This document shows, one piece after another, positions 42,333 to 51,431 of a stretch of DNA of 64,000 bases. Within the stretch, counting starts at the first letter, position 1. Every line of letters starts with the position of its first letter. Made by a program: the position numbers and the translations under genes. Source of the DNA: Sanguibacter suaedae (GTDB lineage Bacteria > Actinomycetota > Actinomycetes > Actinomycetales > Cellulomonadaceae). Under the pieces are notes generated by a model. The model ran no database searches. It was not told the origin of the DNA and worked only from the letters and a program-made list of their open reading frames with translations. The stretch covers positions 248,001-312,000 of the forward strand of contig NZ_JAEINH010000004.1 in assembly GCF_016342785.1 (NCBI RefSeq), written 5' to 3'.

Positions 42333-45060
42333 CCAGAATGGCATTGCAGGAGATTGCCGGATTCGGGCCTGAGGGGTAGTTGACTGCATACGCGCAGACA
42401 GTGTACGGACCTGGCGGTAGGGTCAACTTCCCGGAGAAACCGTGCAAAGCCCCATTCTGATACACGCGGTCTAGATCGTCGCGACGTTGATCCGCTGTGA
42501 AGGGGGTGCCGAACCTGGTGCCCGCGGCGTCAGTGGCATAGACATGCACGCGGAGCGATCCGCTGCTGTCTGCGTCCATGGCCCATCCACCCACGGTTGC
42601 ACCACCTGCCGTCGCAGTGACCGAGTCGAGGATGCCGATGGGGGCGGAGTTCGGTACCTCTACCTTGCGGCAACCCAGCGGGGTAGCCGGAGCCTGAGGG
42701 TCGATCGCTCGGACACAGACCTCATAGGCTCCTGGGATTGTCTCGATGCTTGTGGTGAAGCCGACCGCCGAGCTCGGGACACCGGGCAACGGAGCATGGG
42801 CCTTGTCGGCTGTGACGGTTGCAGCGAGGTCCCCGTTCACGAGGACCTCGACCGTTGTCGCGTCCAGGAGGTCTGCGTCCCACGCCCACCCTGCAACGTC
42901 GATTCGCGAGCGACTGGGCGCACTGGAGGACGACAGCGTCGCCGCCGTGGAAGTAGCCGACTCCAGAGCTCCCACCGCCGGGCTGTCGAGGACCGTGACC
43001 GAACGGCACCCGATGGACGTGGGGTTACCGGACGAACTGTCCAGCGCGGTGACGCAGACAGTGTGCTGACCGTTGCGTGAAGGGATGTCCAGTGCGAAAC
43101 CATGGTCGGGCCCGAGCCCTACTGATCGTGCGACGTCCGGTCTAGGGACCGAGGCAACCAAGGTTCGGATCGGAACGCCGTCGAGCGCGACGCGGACTGA
43201 GATTGGATTCTGCGTGTCTGGGTCGGCTGCCCAACCACTCATGGTGATGATGCCGGCCTTTGTCGACGTCGTTGAGTCGACGTTCCCGATAGGCGGCTTA
43301 TTGCTCACGACGACGTTCTTGCACCCGATGGATGCGCTGGGACCACCAGAGGTGTCGATCGCGTACGCGCACACCCGATGAGTTCCGGTCGTGGCCGAAA
43401 CTGATGCACTGAATCCATGATGATCTCCGATCTTGAGAGCGCGTCCTACGTCCGGCCGGTGAGTGTCGGCTGTGACGGCCATCCGAGGCGCCCCGTCGAC
43501 GTACATGTGCACCCGCACCGGACCTGCCGCGTCGGGGTCGAAAGCCCATCCCGAGATCGTGACGTTGCCCCCTGCACCACTGGCTGTATCGATCAGTCCC
43601 CGGGGCGGCGCGTTCTTCGTCGTGATCCCTTTGCACCCGAGGAGCGAGTTCGCTCCGCCGGTGGCGTCGATCCCGTAGACGCACGCTCGGTGGTGCCCCG
43701 CAGGGACGGGGATCGAGGTATCGAATCCGTGGTGATCGCCACGTCCCTCTGCTCGGCCGACATCAGGCCTGGACTTGTCGGCGGCGATCGAGGCGCGTGG
43801 TGCTCCGTCGACGTAGACATGGACTCGGATCGAGTCCTGGGTGTCGGGGTCGAAGGCCCAGCCTAGGACACGGAGGGCTCCGGGCTCGGCGGCCACGGCA
43901 TCAAAAGATCCCCGGGGGAGAAGATTCTGGGCAGTGACGCTCTTGCACCCGATCTGTGGGTTGTTCCCACCTGACGCCGCGATGGCGAAGATGCAGACAG
44001 CGTGTGTCCCGGCGCCGACCTCGACCTCGACGTCGAATCCGTGCGCGGCTCCATTGCGGTAGGCCGCCTCGACGTCGGGCCGTGACGACGAAGCGAGAGT
44101 TGAGAGCTTCGCCTTGCCATTTACATAGACATGGATGCGGATGGGTTCGGAAGTGTTGGGGTCCATCGCCCACCCCTGAAGACGCACCGCGCTAGTCCCG
44201 GCCCTGTTGGTGGCTGTGTCGAACACTCCGAAGGGGGCGGCCTTATTCGCTGGGCTCCCGAACCATGCCTTGAAGTACAAGTGGAAGTTCCGGTTGCCGT
44301 AGGAGGAGCACGAGTCGCCGGCACCGTAGCCGGCAGCGAGAGCCGCGGAGTTCGGGCGGTACGGCGTGTAGTTGTAGAGGCTCGCGGTCGCCTGGTTCTG
44401 GATGTACACGGACGACGACCCGCAGGCGCGGTTGGGGTGGAAGAGGATCGTGTTGGTGCGGCCGGCCCGGTACGAGTAGCTCGTGGGGTTCGCCGCGTAC
44501 CGCTTGAGCTGCTTCGCCGCGGAGTAGACCTGGTTGGCGAACCCGGCGTACTCAGGGTTGCACCAACCGCCCACGTTGTCGGGGCACCCGAACCCGAGCG
44601 CTCGTGAGTACGTGTAGGCCGACTTGCCGGCGCTCGCGGTGATCAGCCCCTGCTCCTTCTGGAGGGTCACGAGGAGCACCTGCGGGTTGATGCCGCAGGC
44701 GACGGACACCTTCGCGATGATCGTCGCTGCCGACTCGTTGCTCGTCCCGGCGTAGGGCGCGCGGCACAGGGCGTCTGCGGCGCGGCTCGGTGTCGACTCG
44801 CGGTAGCTGCGGATGCACGTGTTGCCCGCGGTGGGCACGCAGTTGGTGCCGCGGACGTTGAGGAACCTCTGGATGTCCGAGGCCGACATCGAGCGGGCGT
44901 CGTACATGGCGGCGTCGCTGATGATGTTGCCCGGATCGAAGTCGGTCACCGGTGCGGCCGACGCCGGTGGTGTCACGGTGAACGTCAGCCCGACGAGGAG
45001 GCCGGAGAGGAGGGCGAGGACGACGGACAGGGCGATCGGGCGCGGTGTACGCGTCTTCAC
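42322..45060 (-). CDS. Secreted lysozyme-like protein with six C-terminal GWAxDPD repeats
   Basis: Exported protein of 912 residues. A signal peptide covers 1-36 (cleavage after ASA). Residues 37-270 form a domain with six or more cysteines and LLVTLQKEQGLITAS (about 128-142), whose glutamate sits as in lysozyme-like transglycosylases, followed by YSRALGFGCPDN. Six repeats of about 100 residues follow (about 277-375, 384-481, 488-586, 592-691, 697-803, 808-912), each with a GW[A]xDPD motif, an HVYVDG-like strand, RPDV, HGF and a final paired-cysteine VCxYAID...GC segment. The same repeats end the amidase at 45792. Start GTG 45060 overlaps the stop of the upstream gene. Peptidoglycan hydrolysis is inferred. 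Confidence 0.78.
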   Translation of the reverse strand: MKTRTPRPIALSVVLALLSGLLVGLTFTVTPPASAAPVTDFDPGNIISDAAMYDARSMSASDIQRFLNVRGTNCVPTAGNTCIRSYRESTPSRAADALCRAPYAGTSNESAATIIAKVSVACGINPQVLLVTLQKEQGLITASAGKSAYTYSRALGFGCPDNVGGWCNPEYAGFANQVYSAAKQLKRYAANPTSYSYRAGRTNTILFHPNRACGSSSVYIQNQATASLYNYTPYRPNSAALAAGYGAGDSCSSYGNRNFHLYFKAWFGSPANKAAPFGVFDTATNRAGTSAVRLQGWAMDPNTSEPIRIHVYVNGKAKLSTLASSSRPDVEAAYRNGAAHGFDVEVEVGAGTHAVCIFAIAASGGNNPQIGCKSVTAQNLLPRGSFDAVAAEPGALRVLGWAFDPDTQDSIRVHVYVDGAPRASIAADKSRPDVGRAEGRGDHHGFDTSIPVPAGHHRACVYGIDATGGANSLLGCKGITTKNAPPRGLIDTASGAGGNVTISGWAFDPDAAGPVRVHMYVDGAPRMAVTADTHRPDVGRALKIGDHHGFSASVSATTGTHRVCAYAIDTSGGPSASIGCKNVVVSNKPPIGNVDSTTSTKAGIITMSGWAADPDTQNPISVRVALDGVPIRTLVASVPRPDVARSVGLGPDHGFALDIPSRNGQHTVCVTALDSSSGNPTSIGCRSVTVLDSPAVGALESATSTAATLSSSSAPSRSRIDVAGWAWDADLLDATTVEVLVNGDLAATVTADKAHAPLPGVPSSAVGFTTSIETIPGAYEVCVRAIDPQAPATPLGCRKVEVPNSAPIGILDSVTATAGGATVGGWAMDADSSGSLRVHVYATDAAGTRFGTPFTADQRRDDLDRVYQNGALHGFSGKLTLPPGPYTVCAYAVNYPSGPNPAISCNAILVTS

Positions 45061-45635
45061 GGGACAACCACCTCAGCTGGTGCGGACGAGCCGGAGGACG
45101 ACGCCGACTCGTAGGTGACGACAGCCGTCCAGGTACCACTCGACAGCGCCGAGCCAGGGATGAGGATTCCACCGCAGCTCATCGTCGACGCGTCGAGGAG
45201 CGCGGGGATCGTCGCCGTCCTCGTCGTGCTGCCGGACGTCAGCTTGAGGGTGCACGAGCCCGACTCGTCGATCGTGGTGACATAGGCGCTGGCCTCGATC
45301 GCCGCGGCCTCGGGAACCCAGTCCGCGAACGTGATGACGACGTCCACCGTCGTCCCCGGCGGTGGCGACGTCGGTTCGCTCGTCGGTTCCTCCGCCGGTT
45401 CGGTGTACGCCTCCGTCGGTTCCTCGGTGGGCTCCGGGTCAGCCGTCGACGCGGGCGGCGTCGACGGGTCGGTCTCCGTCGGCGCGGCGGACGTGGGCGA
45501 CGCGCTCTGCGCGGGCGTCGCTGTCGGCTCGTCGGAGAACGGGCCCCATCCGGTGAGGGCCGCGGCCCCGAGGGCAGCGGCGAGGACCAGCACGACGGCG
45601 GTGACGGTGATGACGAGAGGCTTGTGGGAACGCAT
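45057..45635 (-). CDS. Membrane-anchored Thr/Pro/Glu-rich protein of unknown function
   Basis: Protein of 192 residues with no family I recognise. A short basic start leads to one membrane helix (about 7-30), then a 65-residue Ser/Thr/Pro/Glu linker and a ~95-residue extracytoplasmic domain of beta-strand character with two cysteines (SGSCTLKL and STMSCGG), possibly a disulphide. It is coupled to the lysozyme-like protein by a GTGA overlap, so it may hold or regulate that protein at the membrane. An ATG at 45635 fits best; the frame is open 16 codons further upstream. Confidence 0.72.
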   Translation of the reverse strand: MRSHKPLVITVTAVVLVLAAALGAAALTGWGPFSDEPTATPAQSASPTSAAPTETDPSTPPASTADPEPTEEPTEAYTEPAEEPTSEPTSPPPGTTVDVVITFADWVPEAAAIEASAYVTTIDESGSCTLKLTSGSTTRTATIPALLDASTMSCGGILIPGSALSSGTWTAVVTYESASSSGSSAPAEVVVP

Positions 45636-45779
45636 GATCCTCTGAACTGTGACGGGTCGACGGTGTTTCCCGGAACGTACCAACCGGGTGGGAAGGCGCT
45701 CCGGAGGCGCGGCGGACCGGGCGTGTTTATCGCCCGGGCGAATCGGCGCGTCCGCCGTCCGTGACGGCCGACACGTGCT

Positions 45780-45785
45780 TAGCCT
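45780..45785 (+). promoter_or_regulatory. -10 element (TAGCCT) for the amidase gene
   Basis: TAGCCT ends six bases before the ATG at 45792. The 156-base gap shared with the divergent anchored protein contains no other strong signal. Confidence 0.45.
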
Positions 45786-45791
45786 GGGCGC

Positions 45792-48641
45792 ATGCAGGGG
45801 AAAAGGAAGCGCGCTCTCGCCGGTTGTGTCACGACGTCGTTGGTCTTGTCCGGATTTCTCGTCGGGTTGCCGGTGGCTGCGGCGGCGGACGGTACCCGGT
45901 CCGTCGCCGCCCAGCCGGCCGTGACGACGGACGCCCGGACGGCGACCACGCCCACCGACGTCGAGGAGCTCGAGGTCGACGGTGTCGACCCGGTCGCCAA
46001 GGCCGAGCTGGAGCAGGCCGACGCGGCGGTCGGAGACGTCACGGCAGCGGCGGAACCGGACCTCGACCCCGGCCTCGAGGTCCAGGACCCGCTGGGGGTC
46101 CTCCCCGACGGCACGACCCCGGCGGCACTCACCGAGCAGCTCACCGTCGACCCCTTCAGCGTGATGGGCGTCACCTGGGACCTCGATCCTGGCCTGCAGG
46201 ACGTCGTCGTCCAGTTCCGCACGTTCCGTGAGGGGGCGTGGACCGACTGGGGATGGGCCGCACCCGCCGAACTCTCGGTCGAGGACGAGTCCGGCCAGGA
46301 ACCGCCCACACGAGGAGCGACCGACGCGATCTTCGTGCCCGACTCCACCGGTGTGCAGGTCATGGTGTCGTCGTCCACAGGGACCATTGAGAACGTGAAG
46401 ATCGTCCTCATCGACCCCGGGGCAGGTCCCGAGGGTGATGGGGCGAGCACCAGCTCGGGAGCACCCACACCAGCGCCCGCTCCCGACGCTGGTGCCGACG
46501 CCGAGCCGACCGACCCGTCGCCCACCGCAAACCCCGACACCACCGCACCGACGTCGGACGCCACACCGGAACCCGGCATCGAGCCGACGGAACCGACGGC
46601 GCCGGAGACGTCGCCCACCACCGAGGCCCCTAGGGACACGGCGCCGCCCAGCGAGCCCATCGCTCCCGTGCAGCCGGTCGAGCCCGAGCAGCCCGCCGAC
46701 GCCCGCACCGCGGAGATGACCGTCGAGCCCATGAGCGCAGCGCTCCCGGCCGACGCGCGCGCCCTCGCTCTAGCGACGGCCGTCATGCCGCAGCCGCGCA
46801 TCGTCACGCGAGCCCAGTGGGGCGTCGGTGCGCCCGTCTGCTCCGGTGGGTACAGCGCTGCGACGCTCGCGGCCGTGGTGCACCACACCGCGTCGTCCAA
46901 CAGCTACACGGCGGCTCAGGTCCCCGGCCTGCTCCGCGGCATCTACGAGTACCACACGCGCCCAGAGGCGGCAGGTGGCCGTGGGTGGTGCGACGTGGGC
47001 TACAACTTCTTCGTCGACAAGTTCGGCACCATCTACGAGGGTCGTGCCGGAGGCATCGACCAGCCCGTGATCGGTGTCCACGTCGGCGGGTTCAACTCGC
47101 GCGTCATCGGGGTCTCCGCGATCGGGAACTACCAGGACGCACCCGTCTCGGCAGCCATGGCGGAGTCCATCAGCCAGATCATCGCCTGGAAGTTCACGCA
47201 GCACCGAATCCTCGCGAACGCGAACGTCACTCTCGTCTCCGGCGGCGGGGCCACAAAGTTCCCAGCGGGAACATCCGTGACCTTCAACACGATCTTCGCT
47301 CATCGGGACTCCCAGTCCACGGCATGCCCGGGAATCAATCTCTACAACCGGCTCGGGGACATCCGTAATCGTGTCGCGGCGCTGTCCAACCAGGTGGTGA
47401 GGGAGTCGCCCATCGGGTCCTGGGACGTTGTCCGAGGTGGTAACAGCTCCGTCCGGGTCGCGGGCTGGGCTCGAGACCCTGACACGACCGGCGCGATACA
47501 GGTCGAGGTCTTGGTCGACGGACGAAAGGCCGCTACCTTCTCGGCGGACCAGCAGCGTGCCGATGTCGGTAGGCACGGCTACGACGCTCAGGTTCCAGCA
47601 GCCGCAGGAAAGCGAGTCGTGTGCGTGAGGTATCTGAACCAGGGAGGCGGCTCGAACGTCCATGTTGGGTGCCGCGAGGCCATGGTTCTGGCGTCGAACC
47701 CGGTCGGAGTGATCGACACCGTCTCGTCGACGTCGTCGACGATCTCGTTCTCGGGGTGGGCGCGAGACCCGGACAGCACGTCCCCGATCAGGGTCCACGC
47801 GTACCTCGATGGGCGTCCTATGCTCGCGATCTCCGCAGATCAGCCCCGTGCGGATGTGCAGAAGTCGGCACCGAACGAGGCGGGCCCCCGACATGGATTC
47901 TCCGGCAGCATGCCGGCCCGCGCAGGGAAGCACACGGTGTGCCTGTACGGAATCAACGTGGGTCCCGGGTCGAACACGGTGCTCGGCTGTCGTGACGTCG
48001 TCGTGCAGAACAAGGTGCCCATCGGTGTGATCGACCGTGCCGAACCAGTCGGTACAGACGGTATCCGGGTGTCAGGGTGGATGCTTGACCCAGACACGGA
48101 TGCGTCGATCTCAGCACACTTCTTTGTGGACGGTCGTCTGGTGCGGGGCGTGCTTGCGTCCGAGGACCGGCCGGACGTCGGGCGTATCCACGGACGAGGA
48201 TCCGCCCATGGATTCGACGTGGTCATCCCGGCCACTGCCGGTAAGCACGAGGTGTGCGTCTTCGCCATCGACTCGAACGGAGGCGGGAATCCACGCATCG
48301 GCTGTCGGACGGTCACCGTGACCAATGCGGTGCCGATCGGCGTGATCGACGCCGTCTCGGCGTCGCTGTCACGGGAGGTTCGGATCCACGGCTGGGCCCT
48401 CGACCCCGACACGTCCGATCCGGTGCGAGTGCACGTCTACGTCGACGGCATTCCGACACAGGGCCTGACGGCCGACCGGATGAGGTCGGACATCGGACGG
48501 ATCTACGGTCTCGGGCCGATGCGCGGATTCGACACGTCGATCCGTGTCGACTCGGGGCGACGTGTGGTCTGTGCCTATGCGATCGACGCGAGCGGCGGCC
48601 GGAACGCGCTGCTCGGATGCCGCACAGTCGTGGTCCCTTAG
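45792..48641 (+). CDS. Secreted N-acetylmuramoyl-L-alanine amidase (PGRP/amidase 2) with four GWAxDPD repeats
   Basis: Exported protein of 949 residues. Signal peptide 1-32 (cleavage near AAAAD). Residues 100-210 match the beta-rich domain common before actinobacterial amidases (PFSVMGVTWD). A Thr/Pro/Glu linker (215-305) leads to the PGRP domain at about 335-532: RAQWG, VVHHTAS with zinc-ligand histidine 364/365, DVGYNFFVDKFGTIYEGR, and H504 and C512 in FAHRDSQSTACPG. Four ~100-residue repeats follow (541-632, 639-738, 745-844, 849-949), the same module as in the protein at 42322. It cleaves the amide bond between MurNAc and the stem peptide; targeting by the repeats is inference. Confidence 0.9.
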   Translation: MQGKRKRALAGCVTTSLVLSGFLVGLPVAAAADGTRSVAAQPAVTTDARTATTPTDVEELEVDGVDPVAKAELEQADAAVGDVTAAAEPDLDPGLEVQDPLGVLPDGTTPAALTEQLTVDPFSVMGVTWDLDPGLQDVVVQFRTFREGAWTDWGWAAPAELSVEDESGQEPPTRGATDAIFVPDSTGVQVMVSSSTGTIENVKIVLIDPGAGPEGDGASTSSGAPTPAPAPDAGADAEPTDPSPTANPDTTAPTSDATPEPGIEPTEPTAPETSPTTEAPRDTAPPSEPIAPVQPVEPEQPADARTAEMTVEPMSAALPADARALALATAVMPQPRIVTRAQWGVGAPVCSGGYSAATLAAVVHHTASSNSYTAAQVPGLLRGIYEYHTRPEAAGGRGWCDVGYNFFVDKFGTIYEGRAGGIDQPVIGVHVGGFNSRVIGVSAIGNYQDAPVSAAMAESISQIIAWKFTQHRILANANVTLVSGGGATKFPAGTSVTFNTIFAHRDSQSTACPGINLYNRLGDIRNRVAALSNQVVRESPIGSWDVVRGGNSSVRVAGWARDPDTTGAIQVEVLVDGRKAATFSADQQRADVGRHGYDAQVPAAAGKRVVCVRYLNQGGGSNVHVGCREAMVLASNPVGVIDTVSSTSSTISFSGWARDPDSTSPIRVHAYLDGRPMLAISADQPRADVQKSAPNEAGPRHGFSGSMPARAGKHTVCLYGINVGPGSNTVLGCRDVVVQNKVPIGVIDRAEPVGTDGIRVSGWMLDPDTDASISAHFFVDGRLVRGVLASEDRPDVGRIHGRGSAHGFDVVIPATAGKHEVCVFAIDSNGGGNPRIGCRTVTVTNAVPIGVIDAVSASLSREVRIHGWALDPDTSDPVRVHVYVDGIPTQGLTADRMRSDIGRIYGLGPMRGFDTSIRVDSGRRVVCAYAIDASGGRNALLGCRTVVVP

Positions 48642-48758
48642 CACACACCGCGGAACAGTCATTCGACCGAGATTCGGAGCCGGTCGGGGCGACGATCGGG
48701 AGCGTGTCGCCTGTGGGGCGACCCGGGTGCCGCTTTGGACGTCGGCGAGCTCTCGCGG

Positions 48759-48797
48759 GTCTCGTCAGCGGGGGCGACGGCTCATCGCTGACGAGAC
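48759..48797. terminator. Probable bidirectional terminator hairpin
   Basis: A perfect 12-bp inverted repeat (48759-48770 and 48786-48797) with a 15-base loop, in the 190-base convergent gap between the amidase and the DUF2142 gene. The rest of that gap holds nothing else I can name. Confidence 0.6.
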
Positions 48798-48831
48798 TCC
48801 ACGAGTCCGTCGGGTTCGCTGGACGACGACC

Positions 48832-50394
48832 TTACGGCTGTGAGGTGGTCGTGATGCATGACCGGGTAGTAGAGGTGACGAGCAGTCCCCACGCGAGCCC
48901 GTAGAGCACCGTGAGCACGAGGGCAGGGACGGGTGTCCAGCTCAGGGGCTCGGCGAGGACCCATCCGCCGTCGAAGCCTGCCGCGTACCGGTGGAGATTC
49001 ACGTAGAACGTGATGGTCTGGACCGTGACGAGGATGGTGCCCACCGTGGCGATGACGTTGAGCGTCAACCACCGCGGGAGCGCGTGGTCCTTGCCGGAGA
49101 CGGCGACCGCGCTGAGGAGCAGGACACCGATGGCGACGGGCAGCACGTAGCGGCCCTGCCAGAAGAACCCGATCTTGTCGGCCTGCACCGCATGGATGAC
49201 GACAGGCATGGCGAACGTCCCGGCGGCGACGATCGCCACGACGCACCGGTCGCGGGCCGTGCCGGCCGCCCACCCGAGGACCACGAGCACGCCGGCGCAG
49301 GTCACGAACAGGTAGATGACCCACTGCGGAGCGCCCACGTCCAACCAGCCGAGTGCGACGAACAGCTGCTCGACGTACGCGCTGGTCAGGCCGAGCGTCT
49401 TCATGATGTTGTCCCTGAGCGGGATCCCCACGTCGCCTGACCCGGACGGGAGCGAGTCGGCGCCGAGGATCCACAGGGTCCCGAGGGCGCACGCCAGGAT
49501 GCTCGCACCGAGCGCCCACCAGGTGCGACGGTCCGTGACGAGGTCGACGGTGCGTCGGAGGGGTGCGCTGAGGATGCACGCGACGAGGATGACGACCACG
49601 AGCATGGGGCCCAGTCCGCGAGCGTTCGCGACGAACACGGCGCCGACGACGACCCCGAGGAGACGGATCGTGCGAGCCGACGGATCGGGCGACCGGAGCA
49701 GGGCGAGGAGGGAGACCCACAGGAGGACGGCGCCGGTGACCTCGACGGACTGCGGGTTCACGGAGCCCAGGAGGTTCACGACGGTGGGGGTGACGCACAG
49801 CAGGATCGCGAGCCCCACCCAGGTGCGGAGCCGCGTCCCGGCGACGACCGCGACCGCGAAGGCCAGCAGCGCGGACGAGAGCAGGGCCGACACGAGCCTC
49901 ATCGCGTACACGGTGTGCTCGCCGTCGGGGAGGAGCACCGGCCAGCCGACCAGCGCGTAGTAGAGGGGGTTGTAGTTGATCGCCGACGTGGCGACGATCT
50001 CGGGTGCGTCGGTGTCGCCGGACAGCTCCTGCTGGCAGTCCGCGGGCTGGTTCGGTTGGAAGGCGAAGCAGTTGGGGTAGAGCGCGAGCTGCGTGTAGAG
50101 ATGAGGCAGCTCCACGAGGCCGATGCCCGTCGCATCCCCGTCCTCGCTGAGGTCCTCCGCACCGCGCACCGTCGCTGCAGCCTTGACCACGTGCGCGGGT
50201 TCGTCGACGGACGCCATGAGGGGGTTCGAGAGCGCCCAGAGGCCGCTGACCGCGAAGAACGCGGCGAAGGCCCACCAGAACGAGCGGCGCGGGGTGGCCC
50301 GGCCGGACGTCAGGAGACGCCTGGCCCAGCGGGGGGCCTCGCCCTCCACCGGCTCCGGAGCGGGGTCAGATCGGTTCTCGTCGACTGCGGTCAC
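48832..50394 (-). CDS. DUF2142 membrane protein
   Basis: Membrane protein of 520 residues with about 12 helices, matching DUF2142. After the first helix the extracellular loop contains SVDEPAHVVKAA (D64-E65, H68), a GT-C-like acidic motif similar to that in the membrane protein at 29548. DUF2142 proteins occur in glycan loci and may be glycosyltransferases that use lipid-phosphate sugars, but no activity is established. The start GTG overlaps the upstream GT2 stop (GTGA). It is the last gene of a five-gene minus-strand operon reaching back to 53945. Confidence 0.83.
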   Translation of the reverse strand: MTAVDENRSDPAPEPVEGEAPRWARRLLTSGRATPRRSFWWAFAAFFAVSGLWALSNPLMASVDEPAHVVKAAATVRGAEDLSEDGDATGIGLVELPHLYTQLALYPNCFAFQPNQPADCQQELSGDTDAPEIVATSAINYNPLYYALVGWPVLLPDGEHTVYAMRLVSALLSSALLAFAVAVVAGTRLRTWVGLAILLCVTPTVVNLLGSVNPQSVEVTGAVLLWVSLLALLRSPDPSARTIRLLGVVVGAVFVANARGLGPMLVVVILVACILSAPLRRTVDLVTDRRTWWALGASILACALGTLWILGADSLPSGSGDVGIPLRDNIMKTLGLTSAYVEQLFVALGWLDVGAPQWVIYLFVTCAGVLVVLGWAAGTARDRCVVAIVAAGTFAMPVVIHAVQADKIGFFWQGRYVLPVAIGVLLLSAVAVSGKDHALPRWLTLNVIATVGTILVTVQTITFYVNLHRYAAGFDGGWVLAEPLSWTPVPALVLTVLYGLAWGLLVTSTTRSCITTTSQP

Positions 50395-51431
50395 GCCGTG
50401 GTCCTCCTTCTCTCGACGATGCGGCGCGCGCCCTTCCAGTAGGCCCGCAGGACGGATTCCAGGGGGGACGCAGCGCTGGGCAGCGGTGTCTGTGCGGGGT
50501 CGAACGTGTCGGTGACGAGTCGGGTCAGCGCCCCGTCGGGCACGGTGCGCGTGGACTGCACGAGCGCTCTGCGGGACCGGACCCACCCGACGTGCGTGAG
50601 GATCCACCACCACCCCTTGGCTTTCTGCGCACCCCAGCCCTGGAGGCCGGCGACGATGGCGATGGCCACCTCGAACCCGAGGAGCGGGAGTGCGAGGACC
50701 GCGAGGGTCCGGGCCTCGTGGCAGGTGAGGAGCAGCAGGAGCCGGTTGCGCTCGACGAGGTACATCTTCAAGGGGCTGCGGGAGAACTCGTAATGGTGGA
50801 GGGCTCGTGCGTGGGGGAGCACCTCGACGCGCAGCCCTCGCTGCCAGCACCGCCAGCTGAGCTCCATGTCCTCGACGTAGGCGAAGAACTCGTCGGGGAA
50901 CCCCCCGAGGTCCTCCCAGACGGTGGTGCGGAGCATGAGGCACGCGCCGCTCGCCGACGCCACCTCGCGAACCTCCGTGATCTCGGCTGCCGGGCGTTCC
51001 ATGCTCCCCGCCCAACTGAGCCCGAGGACGTGCAGCGGGTTGCCCGCGGAGTTCACGAGGTCAGGTGTGTCGGCGAGCAGGATGGTCGCGCCCGCGATGC
51101 CCACCCCGTCGTCGACGAGGTGGGCGGCGAGGGCAGCGAGGGTCGACGGCTCGACGACCGCATCGCTGTTCACCAGGGCGAGGAACGGTGCGCGGGCGTA
51201 GGCGGCACCGTGGTTGACCCCGCCTGCGAAGCCGAGGTTTCTGCCCGGCGCGAGGACGCGCACGCGAGGATCCTCGGGAACCAGCGCGAGGGCTTCCGGC
51301 GCGGCGCCGTTGTCGACGAGCAGCACCTCGACCTCCACCCCCTCGGAGGCGAGGACGGCCGACACCGCGTCGTGGAGGTACTCCTCCGCGCCGTATCCGA
51401 GCATGATCACGCTGACACGTGGTCCGGTCAT
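50391..51431 (-). CDS. GT2 glycosyltransferase
   Basis: GT2 enzyme of 346 residues. Motifs: SVIMLGYGAEEYL, VEVLLVDNGAAPEA, NLGFAGGVNHGA, LVNSDAVVEPS and FFAYVEDMELSWRCWQ. It belongs to the same broad rhamnosyl/galactofuranosyl-type group as the genes at 36046 and 58948. A hydrophobic stretch near residue 245 (VLALPLLGFEVAIAIVAGL) may attach it to the membrane. It overlaps both neighbours by four bases (ATGA with the flippase, GTGA with DUF2142). Donor and acceptor are unknown. Confidence 0.86.
   Translation of the reverse strand: MTGPRVSVIMLGYGAEEYLHDAVSAVLASEGVEVEVLLVDNGAAPEALALVPEDPRVRVLAPGRNLGFAGGVNHGAAYARAPFLALVNSDAVVEPSTLAALAAHLVDDGVGIAGATILLADTPDLVNSAGNPLHVLGLSWAGSMERPAAEITEVREVASASGACLMLRTTVWEDLGGFPDEFFAYVEDMELSWRCWQRGLRVEVLPHARALHHYEFSRSPLKMYLVERNRLLLLLTCHEARTLAVLALPLLGFEVAIAIVAGLQGWGAQKAKGWWWILTHVGWVRSRRALVQSTRTVPDGALTRLVTDTFDPAQTPLPSAASPLESVLRAYWKGARRIVERRRTTA

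Noticed and set aside
42330-44230. The repeat region as a mobile element or DNA-level satellite
   Set aside because: The repeats are visible in protein, but the DNA copies have diverged and there are no terminal inverted repeats or transposase.
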